From: Paludibacteraceae bacterium
GTDB lineage: Bacteria > Bacteroidota > Bacteroidia > Bacteroidales > Paludibacteraceae
Assembly: GCA_017448345.1 (NCBI GenBank)
Contig: JAFSLP010000011.1
Location: 1-41,449 of the forward strand
Direction of reading: 5' to 3'
Length of the DNA stretch: 41,449 bases
Numbering within the stretch: the stretch's first letter is position 1; each line of letters starts with the position of its first letter. Both the position numbers and the translations under genes were made by a program. The notes beneath the pieces are model-generated. The model was given only the letters and a program-made list of their open reading frames with translations, was not told the DNA's origin and did no database searches. Positions 23,498-30,535 of this stretch are shown one piece after another.

Positions 23498-25039
23498 ATG
23501 CTATTTAATAGTTTAGAATTTGCATTCTTTTTGCCGATAGTGTTTCTGCTCTATTGGTTTCTGACGCCCTCCGGTGCAAACGGTCCGCGTTATTCGCTCT
23601 TTCATTATTGGCATGTGAGCGAACAAACGGCACTGCGTATCCAAAACGCCTTTGTCCTTATCGCCAGTTATGTTTTCTATGGCTGGTGGGACTGGAGGTT
23701 TCTGCTGCTGATTGCTTTCACGAGCTTCTGCTCATGGGGGAGCGGTATGCTAATCGGCAAATCCGTTTCATCCGCTCAATCTGTGGACGGTCATAAAAAA
23801 GCCAAAGCATGGATGATAGCCAACATCGTTTTGAACCTCGGTATTCTGGCGGTCTTCAAGTACTATGACTTCTTTGTCTCGGAGTTCGGGCAGTTATTTG
23901 GGATAAGCACGGATAGCCTGTTGCTGAAAATCATTCTGCCTGTCGGCATCTCGTTCTATACCTTCCAAGCCCTGAGTTATTCGATAGACGTGTATCGCCA
24001 AAAGATAGAACCAACCAAAGATATTATTGCCTTCTTTGCGTTCATTGCGTTCTTTCCGCAGTTAGTCGCCGGACCTATTGAACGAGCCACCAACCTTTTG
24101 CCCCAGTTCCTCAACAAACGCACGTTCTCTTACGACCAAGCGACAGACGGAATGCGACAGATATTATGGGGTTTGTTTAAGAAGATCGTGGTAGCCGATA
24201 ACTGCGCGACCTACGTTGACCAAGTCTGGGCAACATACGACACCCAGACCGGCTCTACACTCCTGTTAGCAGCCATTCTCTTTACCTTCCAGATTTACGG
24301 TGATTTCTCAGGCTATAGTGATATAGCTATTGGGACTGCCAAACTCTTTGGCATCAAACTGATGCGCAACTTCAACAACCCTTATTTCTCGCGTGACATA
24401 GCGGAGTTCTGGCGCAGATGGCATATCTCCCTTACTACTTGGTTCCGTGACTACGTCTATATCCCTCTCGGTGGGTCCCGTCCTGAAGTACCAGCGCACA
24501 TAAAGAACCCCGACCGTTACAAGAAATGGATCATAGCCCGTAACACCTTTGTCATCTTCCTTCTCTCCGGTTTCTGGCATGGCGCGAACTGGACCTTCAT
24601 AGCTTGGGGTGCATACCACGCTTTGTTGTTCCTCCCTCTTATCCTCCTTGGCAAGAACCGCAAATACACCAACCAAGTTGCCGAAGGTCGTCTTTTACCC
24701 ACATGGAAAGAGACATTCCAAATATTCTGTACATTTATGCTTGCTGTGTTGGGCTGGATTATTTTCAGAGCTCCAAGTATCAGTCAGGCATGGGAATATA
24801 TATGCGGATTAGGTGCGACATCGCTATTCACTATGCCAATGATTATTGGCGGACTCAAACGAACGCTTTTCTTCATTGTAATAATGCTTATTGTAGAATG
24901 GTTTGACAGAGACAAAGAACATCCTTTCTGCCTTTCTCATATTCCACAATGGGCACGAATCGGCGTTATTTATATACTCGTCCTCTGTATGCTTGAATTT
25001 GCTGGTAATAGTCAATCATTTATCTATTTTCAATTCTAA
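23498..25039 (+). CDS. MBOAT family membrane O-acyltransferase (AlgI/DltB-like)
   Basis: The 513-residue protein has about ten to twelve membrane helices and starts MLFNSLEFAFFLPIVFLLYW, the usual opening of bacterial MBOAT proteins that pass acyl groups across the inner membrane to extracytoplasmic sugars. QLVAGPIERATNLLPQF, FWRRWHISLTTWFRDYVYIP and the catalytic histidine His361 in LSGFWHGANWTF are clear. The ATG lies directly on the 3' arm of a perfect 12-bp inverted repeat, so the translation start may be masked by structure. The following gene, 5 bases downstream, encodes an SGNH-like partner. Together they probably O-acetylate a surface polysaccharide; which one cannot be said. No Bacteroides-type promoter is seen close upstream. 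Confidence 0.93.
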   Translation: MLFNSLEFAFFLPIVFLLYWFLTPSGANGPRYSLFHYWHVSEQTALRIQNAFVLIASYVFYGWWDWRFLLLIAFTSFCSWGSGMLIGKSVSSAQSVDGHKKAKAWMIANIVLNLGILAVFKYYDFFVSEFGQLFGISTDSLLLKIILPVGISFYTFQALSYSIDVYRQKIEPTKDIIAFFAFIAFFPQLVAGPIERATNLLPQFLNKRTFSYDQATDGMRQILWGLFKKIVVADNCATYVDQVWATYDTQTGSTLLLAAILFTFQIYGDFSGYSDIAIGTAKLFGIKLMRNFNNPYFSRDIAEFWRRWHISLTTWFRDYVYIPLGGSRPEVPAHIKNPDRYKKWIIARNTFVIFLLSGFWHGANWTFIAWGAYHALLFLPLILLGKNRKYTNQVAEGRLLPTWKETFQIFCTFMLAVLGWIIFRAPSISQAWEYICGLGATSLFTMPMIIGGLKRTLFFIVIMLIVEWFDRDKEHPFCLSHIPQWARIGVIYILVLCMLEFAGNSQSFIYFQF

Positions 25040-25044
25040 TCAAC

Positions 25045-26043
25045 ATGAAAAGATTTCTTATAACAATAACTATCAGTATAACGATTCCATTAGTAATTTT
25101 GGTATCCATATATTTATGGACTGACCCGTTCCGTTGCCTCCATACTTTTGATATAAATGATGTGGATGTAACAAATCGTGAGTATCTTTCCACGGAATTA
25201 TTTCTTCGCAACAATCCCGTTTATCACTACAATTCTTTCATTTTTAGTAGTTCACGTGGTGGCGGCATGAATACTTATCAATGGGAAACTTATTTGCCCG
25301 AAGGTGCTCAGCCTTTTTTATTCCAAGCGTGGAGCGAAAGTTTAACGGGTATTGAACTAAAGATGAATTATCTTAACGAGCATGATATTCCTATTAACAA
25401 CGCTTTAATAATGTTCGACATTCCGGGAACATTTAGTAGCAACCAATTACCGAAAGAAGCTTTGTCCATGAAGCATTACATATTCACAGGGCACACAAAA
25501 TTCACATATAATGCTTATCAATTCTTTAACTTTGTACAAAAACCGTCATTATGGCGTAAGAGTATTAAATATAGATTACACCATGTGAAAGAAACATGTT
25601 GTTCTGATACCATAACAAACGATTGGGATAATACTTGCGCTTTGAATTACAAGGAGTTACCGGCACAAGATAGTTTGAAACACTGTACGGAAATGACGCG
25701 CACTACTTTCTTCTCAACGATAGAACATTCTGGGTACAAAGTATCTGTCTCAAAGCCTGTTATTACTCAACAATTTGAGAAACAACTACTACATATGCGA
25801 GCAATATTGAACGAGAAGGAGACAGATTATCATATCATTCTTTCACCCGGCTACTGCTACACAAATCCGGAGGTTAATCCACATGATCTGAAACTGTTGC
25901 AGGAAATCTTCGGTTCGTCTCGTGTGCATAATTATACAGGAAAGAACGAATTGACAGAGGACTACAACAATTATTCCGATCCCGGGCATTTCGGCTTGCG
26001 GGTAGGATTTCTAATAATTGAAGATATATACAAGAAGAAGTAG
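25045..26043 (+). CDS. SGNH-hydrolase-like (AlgJ/DltD-type) membrane-anchored protein
   Basis: The 332-residue protein has one N-terminal membrane helix (about residues 5-27) and then an extracytoplasmic domain. FIFSSSRGGG at about residues 65-74 fits the serine block of SGNH enzymes (GxSR type), and DPGHFG (Asp312, His315) near the C terminus fits the D-x-x-H catalytic pair. Such proteins are the usual partners of MBOAT acyltransferases and finish acyl transfer to the glycan. The gene starts 5 bases after the MBOAT stop. It is clearly richer in A+T than the neighbouring operons (many AAT, TTT and ATA codons), consistent with horizontal origin. Annotated databases may list it only as hypothetical. 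Confidence 0.78.
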   Translation: MKRFLITITISITIPLVILVSIYLWTDPFRCLHTFDINDVDVTNREYLSTELFLRNNPVYHYNSFIFSSSRGGGMNTYQWETYLPEGAQPFLFQAWSESLTGIELKMNYLNEHDIPINNALIMFDIPGTFSSNQLPKEALSMKHYIFTGHTKFTYNAYQFFNFVQKPSLWRKSIKYRLHHVKETCCSDTITNDWDNTCALNYKELPAQDSLKHCTEMTRTTFFSTIEHSGYKVSVSKPVITQQFEKQLLHMRAILNEKETDYHIILSPGYCYTNPEVNPHDLKLLQEIFGSSRVHNYTGKNELTEDYNNYSDPGHFGLRVGFLIIEDIYKKK

Positions 26044-26389
26044 CCATATTTCGTATTTCTCTTTCTTCCTTTCGCTCGTCATACATTCGAAGCCCACCGC
26101 GCAAACGCAAAAACTGTATATGCATAGTTTACGGGGTTTGCTACTTCTTATTCTTTGCATGGCTTTTTCATTGTTGAACATACATTTTTGCGTGAGAATT
26201 GCTCCGCAATAATCGACAGAACGAAGTGGTGGAGAATCTGTGAACCTAAGAATCTTAACAATTGACTTTTTTGTGCTATGTATGGTAGTGGCACGAGAGT
26301 GGCTTGAGAGTGGAATAGCGAGTACGGATTAGACGGAAGGTGAAGGCGGATTAGAGGGAGGTAGACGGCTTTCAGTCGGCACAGAGATG
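26044..26389. other. Gene-poor region between the acylation pair and pheS
   Basis: No confident gene. A 30-codon open frame at 26120-26212 (+), reading MHSLRGLLLLILCMAFSLLN and a short hydrophilic end, would make a single-helix peptide, but it lacks a clear ribosome binding site. Further right are G-rich imperfect direct repeats (GAGAGTGG twice near 26295-26310; CGGATTAGA twice near 26326-26355). Confidence 0.5.
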
Positions 26390-26417
26390 AAAAAAGCGGC
26401 TCACCGACGTGAGCCGC
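26390..26417 (-). terminator. Terminator of pheS
   Basis: GCGGCTCAC (26396-26404) and GTGAGCCGC (26409-26417) form a perfect 9-bp stem with a 4-base loop; on the minus strand it is followed by T6 (26395-26390). It lies 48 bases beyond the pheS stop. Confidence 0.9.
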
Positions 26418-26465
26418 CTATAGACGAAAGCAGAAAAGACCGCTTTATTCAAAACAGAAAGCGGA

Positions 26466-27509
26466 TTAACAGCTCACGAACTGGCGGAGGAAACGGACAT
26501 CGTTCTCGGAGAAGAGACGGAGGTCCTTGACGCGGTATTTGAGATTGGTGATACGCTCGACTCCCATGCCAAAAGCATAACCGGAATAGACCTTGCTGTC
26601 AATGCCGCACGCCTCCAGCACGTTCGGGTCCACCATTCCGCATCCGAGAATCTCCACCCATCCGGTGCCTTTGCAGAACGAACAGCCTTTTCCGCCGCAG
26701 ATATTGCAACTGATATCCATCTCGGCACTCGGCTCCGTGAAGGGGAAATAGGAGGGGCGGAGACGTATCTTGGTGTCAGCGCCGAACATCTCCTTGGAGA
26801 AATACAGGAGCGCTTCGCGGAGGTCCGCATAGCTGACATTCTTGTCGATATAGAGTCCCTCCACCTGATGGAAGAAACAGTGTGCCCGCGCAGAGACGGC
26901 TTCGTTACGATAGACACGTCCGGGACAGAGGACGCGGATAGGCGGTTTCTGGGTGGTCATGACGCGCGTCTGTACGGATGAGGTATGCGAACGAAGCAGC
27001 ACATCGGTAGGCTTCTGCACGCCTATCTCTTTCTCCACGAAGAACGTATCCTGCATGTCGCGTGCCGGGTGTTCGGGAGGAAAATTGAGCATGCCATAGA
27101 CATGTCTGTCATCCTCCACCTCCGGTCCTTCAGCCACAGTGAACCCGATGCGCGAGAAGATATCCACTATCTCTTCACGCACGAGGGAGAGCGGATGTCG
27201 CGTCCCCAGAGCAATAGGATCGGGCGTACGCGTGAGGTCATTTACCATTTGGTCATTTACCATTTGGTCATTTATTTTCTCACGCATGCTGTTGATGCGG
27301 TTCTCCGTCTCCTGACGAAGCTGGTTGAGCATCTGCCCCAGTTCGCGTTTCTGGTCGGAAGGAACGGTGCGGAACTCATTGAAAAGCGAAGTAATCTCGC
27401 CTTTCTTACTGAGATATTTGATACGCAACGCTTCCAGCTCCTCCATATTGGAAGCCGACATCTTGTCCACCTGATCCAGCAAGGATTGTATAGTTTCTTT
27501 CAATGCCAT
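26466..27509 (-). CDS. pheS: Phenylalanyl-tRNA synthetase alpha subunit PheS
   Basis: PheS carries the catalytic class II core that charges tRNA-Phe. The 347-residue protein has the N-terminal coiled coil (LRIKYLSKKGEITSLFNEF), the TPDPIALGTRHPLSLVREEI boundary, motif 2 (RVLCPGRVYRNEAVSARAH) and the GYAFGMGVERI motif 3. A zinc-knuckle-like insert CNICGGKGCSFC lies near residue 267, as in other Bacteroidota PheS. Oddity: residues about 80-90 (INDQMVNDQMVND) come from two perfect copies of a 15-bp repeat at the junction of coiled coil and core. pheT is not adjacent, which is usual in this phylum. The leader of about 70 bases contains a TACGATTTA-type repeat. Promoter at 27583-27614. Confidence 0.97.
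   Translation of the reverse strand: MALKETIQSLLDQVDKMSASNMEELEALRIKYLSKKGEITSLFNEFRTVPSDQKRELGQMLNQLRQETENRINSMREKINDQMVNDQMVNDLTRTPDPIALGTRHPLSLVREEIVDIFSRIGFTVAEGPEVEDDRHVYGMLNFPPEHPARDMQDTFFVEKEIGVQKPTDVLLRSHTSSVQTRVMTTQKPPIRVLCPGRVYRNEAVSARAHCFFHQVEGLYIDKNVSYADLREALLYFSKEMFGADTKIRLRPSYFPFTEPSAEMDISCNICGGKGCSFCKGTGWVEILGCGMVDPNVLEACGIDSKVYSGYAFGMGVERITNLKYRVKDLRLFSENDVRFLRQFVSC
27239..27268 (-). repeat. 15-bp tandem repeat inside pheS
   Basis: CATTTACCATTTGGT occurs at 27239-27253 and 27254-27268, and a third partial copy (CATTTA) follows. On the coding strand it reads ACCAAATGGTAAATG, giving NDQMV twice. The same vocabulary (ATGGTAAATGGTACATGGACC) appears inside mfd. Confidence 0.93.
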
Positions 27510-27511
27510 AA

Positions 27512-27570
27512 TATGATGTACGATTTACGGATTTACGATGTACGATTTATTTATTCGATATACGATTCTT
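27512..27570. repeat. TACGATTTA-type repeats in the pheS leader
   Basis: ATGTACGATTTACGGATTTA is followed by CGATGTACGATTTATTTATTC and GATATACGATTC: at least four degenerate copies of an 8-9 base unit in the untranslated leader of pheS. It belongs to the group of short dispersed repeats seen across the window. Confidence 0.75.
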
Positions 27571-27582
27571 CAAAAAATCGTG

Positions 27583-27614
27583 CAAAATTACAAAAATATT
27601 TTGACATGTGCAAA
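27583..27614 (-). promoter_or_regulatory. Promoter of pheS
   Basis: On the minus strand TTTG at 27614-27611, 20 bases, TAATTTTG at 27590-27583. It physically interlocks with the plus-strand promoter at 27600-27630, so the two polymerases would compete. Confidence 0.85.
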
Positions 27615-27630
27615 AAAAATAGTAATTTTG
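27600..27630 (+). promoter_or_regulatory. Promoter of the glycosyltransferase-pectate lyase-LRR cassette
   Basis: TTTG at 27600-27603, 19 bases, TAATTTTG at 27623-27630. The -33 element lies inside the spacer of the opposing pheS promoter. The leader to the ATG at 27657 would be about 20 bases. Confidence 0.85.
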
Positions 27631-27656
27631 TGCGCAATTTTGTGTGCATGCATAGG

Positions 27657-28418
27657 ATGGTCAGTATCATTATCCCGATATACAACGCCTCGTTTTATCT
27701 GCCGGCGTGTCTCCTCTCGCTGCAGAGCCAGCGTAGTCCGGAGCCGCTGGAGTTCATCCTTGTGGATGACGGTTCGACGGACGGGAGTCTCTCCATCGCC
27801 CGTTCGGCAGCGGCATCCGACCCGCGCATCACAGTGATAGCACAGCCTCACGCAGGGCAGTCGGCAGCACGGAACAGAGGAATGGAGGCGGCGAAAGGCG
27901 GATATATCGCTTTTGTCGATGCCGACGACCGTCTGGAGCCGGAATGGACAGCCCGGCATCTGTCCGCCATCGAAGGAGCGGACTATGTGCAGAGCGGATA
28001 CAAGAGAATTGACAGTCAAAAGTCGAAAGACCGCTGCGCTCAAAGTAGCAAGACCGCTGCGTTCAAAGCAGAAATACCTGCAAAACGTCCCAAGAACCGG
28101 TACCAGTTCACCTCGCCGTGCATGCGGCTGTACCGGCGGGAAGCGATAGAAGGGATGCGGTTTGAGGAAGGGATGATTTATGAGGATGTCATCTGGTCAG
28201 TGGACCTGTGGCTGCGGAAGCTGCGGTGCCGCCTGACAGACAACACCGGCTATCTATACACCTTCAACCCCACAAGCACGACCTCCCGCCCCCACCCTGA
28301 CGCACGACGGGTGGTGTTTCAGAAACTGCGGGAGAGAGCCGCCCACGCGTCCCTGCGGGGAAGATGCATCATCTTATACACCATACTCCGTTTGAAAATC
28401 CATTTTTTGAGACAATGA
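27657..28418 (+). CDS. Glycosyltransferase family 2
   Basis: The 253-residue protein opens with MVSIIIPIYNASFYLPACLL, the standard start of the GT-A fold family 2, followed by ILVDDGSTDGS (nucleotide binding) and the metal-binding AFVDADDRLEPEW; IYEDVIWSVDLW supplies the ED acceptor motif. An ATG three codons upstream (27648) is an alternative start. It transfers a sugar from a nucleotide donor in the cytoplasm; substrate unknown. Oddity: residues about 118-140 are encoded by GTCAAAAGTCGAAAG followed by a 23-bp imperfect tandem duplication (28027-28071). Its stop overlaps the start of the pectate lyase gene (ATGA), an unusual pairing with a secreted enzyme. Confidence 0.9.
   Translation: MVSIIIPIYNASFYLPACLLSLQSQRSPEPLEFILVDDGSTDGSLSIARSAAASDPRITVIAQPHAGQSAARNRGMEAAKGGYIAFVDADDRLEPEWTARHLSAIEGADYVQSGYKRIDSQKSKDRCAQSSKTAAFKAEIPAKRPKNRYQFTSPCMRLYRREAIEGMRFEEGMIYEDVIWSVDLWLRKLRCRLTDNTGYLYTFNPTSTTSRPHPDARRVVFQKLRERAAHASLRGRCIILYTILRLKIHFLRQ
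28027..28071 (+). repeat. Imperfect 23-bp tandem duplication in the GT2 gene
   Basis: AAGACCGCTGCGCTCAAAG with TAGC (28027-28049) is followed by AAGACCGCTGCGTTCAAAG with CAG (28050-28071). It directly follows a GTCAAAAGTCGAAAG heptamer stretch. As 23 is not a multiple of three, the copies are read in different frames. Confidence 0.8.
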
Positions 28419-30535
28419 AAAAAATACTTCTCTTGCTTGTACTCGGTACACTATCCCTGCACGGTTTTGCAGGAACATATTTTGCCTCCCCGAAGGGCGG
28501 AGGCGACGGTCTGTCGTATGGTTCGCCTGCCACGTTTGCGGAGGGCGTGAAGCTGCTTGCAGCAGGAGGCGACACCCTGTATCTGCTGGGCGGCACCTAT
28601 GAGTTCACGGACAAGTTCAGCCTCAACAAACAGGGTTCGGCGTCCAAGCGCATCGTCATCTCCGGCTACGGGCAGGAGAAAGTGCTGCTGGATTTCCACC
28701 GCGTGCCGTACGGCACCCGCGGACTGACCATCCATGCCAACTCGGTCTATATCCATGTCAGGGACCTTGCTATCGCATGGTCGGGCAAGAACAACCTGTA
28801 CTGCGAGGGCAGCTACTGTCTCTTCGAGCGGCTGGACATCTACGGCTCCGCCGACACGGGCTGCCAGATGAAGAAAGGCGGCAACAACGTCATCCTGAAC
28901 GTGGACAGCCATGACAATTTCGACTACCAGACGATGAGCGGCAACACCGCCAACTTCGGCGGTAACGCGGACGGCTTCGCGGACAAGCAGTTCACCGGTG
29001 CAGGCAATCATTATATCGGCTGCCGTGCATGGAACAACAGCGACGACGGCTGGGATTTCTTCCAGCGCGTGAGCACATCGCAGACGGTGATAGAGAACTG
29101 CGTGTGCTACCGCAACGGTGCGCCGTCCTATGACATGCGCCGTAACCCGCGTGTGGAGACCGACAAGGCGTGGTTCGACGCACGCGTGGGCACACAGGTC
29201 ATTGACCGGTACGGCAACACGGTGACCATCTCGCTGGAGCAGTATCCCTGTCAGGGCAACGGCAACGGATTCAAGATGGGCGGCAACTTCACCAACCATA
29301 ACCTCCTTATCCACCACTGCCTTGCCGTGGGCAACTACGCGCGCGGGTTCGACCAGAACAACAACGACGGACCCATGTTAGTGTATAACTGCACGGCGTA
29401 CGACAACTATGTCAACTACGGTTTCACCACCAAATACGGCGTGGTGACTTTCCATAACTGCATCAGTTTCAAGCCGCAGAACGCCGACAGCTACAAGGCG
29501 CAGAACGTGGCGGCGGACGACCATAACAGCTGGTCGGACGGGTTCGGCGTGTCCAAGGCGGATTTCCGTTCGCTGGACACGACGCAGATACTCGGTCCGC
29601 GTGCCGGAGACGGTTCGCTGGCAGAGGGTTCGTGTCTGCGGTTAGTGAGCGGCTCGGCGCTCATCGATACAGGCGTAGAGGTCGGGCTGGGCTATAACGG
29701 CACAGCGCCGGACTTGGGCTGCTATGAGACGGACGGCGAGCACCATGACCCGGACCCGGAGCCGGAACCCGAACCGCAGCCGGAGGGGACGCATGCCGTG
29801 GCGTATGTGACGCTCCTCGGCGCCGCCGAGGACAAGCCGCTGCTGGCACACCTGCGGGGCAACGACTCCCTCTGGATAGAGCAGACCGACGCCACCGACC
29901 CGTCCGTGGACTACAGCCGCTACGAGGTCGTCGTGATTGCCTCCAAGCCCTCGTCGTCCGCAGCCGGTTTCGCGGCTCTCAAGGGCATAGGCAAACCGGT
30001 CCTGCTGCTCAAGCCGTGGCTGCTGAAAGCGAGTGTCTGGAACTGGGGCACCGCCGTCAACACGCAGGACTTGGGCATCGCCGTGAGTGTTCCCGGGCAC
30101 CCGGTCTTCCGGGGACTGAGCCTGACGGACGGCACGCTGCCGCTCTTCACCGCCTGCTCCACCAACGCCGTGACAGCCATCAGCGAATGGACCGCCACGG
30201 AGGGGGTGGACATCCTTGCCTCGCCGCTCTCGCTGCCCGGTGCCGCCTGCGTGGCGGAACTGCCTGCCGGAACCGACTGCAACGGCACCGTGCTGACGCA
30301 TAAGATGCTGATGACAGGCGTGTCGGAGTATTCGATGAAAGACCTCAGCACAGACGGCAAACAGCTTATTGAGAACGCCATCCTCTATCTCTTGGGCATC
30401 GACATCCCGACGGGGACGGAAGAGGCAGGCACACAACCATCCGCAAACAGAACAAAAAAATTCATACAAAATGGAAACATCTATCTTCAAGTCGGCGCGC
30501 AGGTCTTTGACTGCACTGGCCGCCGTATTCGTTAG
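28415..30535 (+). CDS. Secreted family 9 pectate lyase-like parallel beta-helix protein
   Basis: The ATG at 28415 gives 706 residues with a signal peptide (MKKILLLLVLGTLSLHGFAG). The catalytic-type part is a right-handed parallel beta helix; NADGFADKQ and GCRAWNNSDDGWDFF at about residues 184-216 are close to motifs of polysaccharide lyase family 9, which cleaves pectin by beta-elimination with calcium. A Pro/Glu linker (PDPEPEPEPQPEG, about residue 447) leads to a second domain of about 220 residues that I do not recognise (YEVVVIASKPSSS, ATEGVDILASP). The last 25 residues (FIQNGNIYLQVGAQVFD, then TGRRIR) resemble the short sorting tails of Bacteroidota secreted proteins. These tail codons overlap the next gene by 65 bases in another frame. 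High G+C compared with flanking DNA. Confidence 0.85.
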   Translation: MKKILLLLVLGTLSLHGFAGTYFASPKGGGDGLSYGSPATFAEGVKLLAAGGDTLYLLGGTYEFTDKFSLNKQGSASKRIVISGYGQEKVLLDFHRVPYGTRGLTIHANSVYIHVRDLAIAWSGKNNLYCEGSYCLFERLDIYGSADTGCQMKKGGNNVILNVDSHDNFDYQTMSGNTANFGGNADGFADKQFTGAGNHYIGCRAWNNSDDGWDFFQRVSTSQTVIENCVCYRNGAPSYDMRRNPRVETDKAWFDARVGTQVIDRYGNTVTISLEQYPCQGNGNGFKMGGNFTNHNLLIHHCLAVGNYARGFDQNNNDGPMLVYNCTAYDNYVNYGFTTKYGVVTFHNCISFKPQNADSYKAQNVAADDHNSWSDGFGVSKADFRSLDTTQILGPRAGDGSLAEGSCLRLVSGSALIDTGVEVGLGYNGTAPDLGCYETDGEHHDPDPEPEPEPQPEGTHAVAYVTLLGAAEDKPLLAHLRGNDSLWIEQTDATDPSVDYSRYEVVVIASKPSSSAAGFAALKGIGKPVLLLKPWLLKASVWNWGTAVNTQDLGIAVSVPGHPVFRGLSLTDGTLPLFTACSTNAVTAISEWTATEGVDILASPLSLPGAACVAELPAGTDCNGTVLTHKMLMTGVSEYSMKDLSTDGKQLIENAILYLLGIDIPTGTEEAGTQPSANRTKKFIQNGNIYLQVGAQVFDCTGRRIR

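Noticed and set aside
26985-27647. N-terminal extension of the glycosyltransferase frame
   Set aside because: This part is antisense to pheS and crosses both promoters; the family start is MVSIIIPIYN at 27657.
28451-29317. 288-codon minus-strand frame within the pectate lyase gene
   Set aside because: Shadow frame caused by high G+C; the plus-strand beta-helix motifs are clear.
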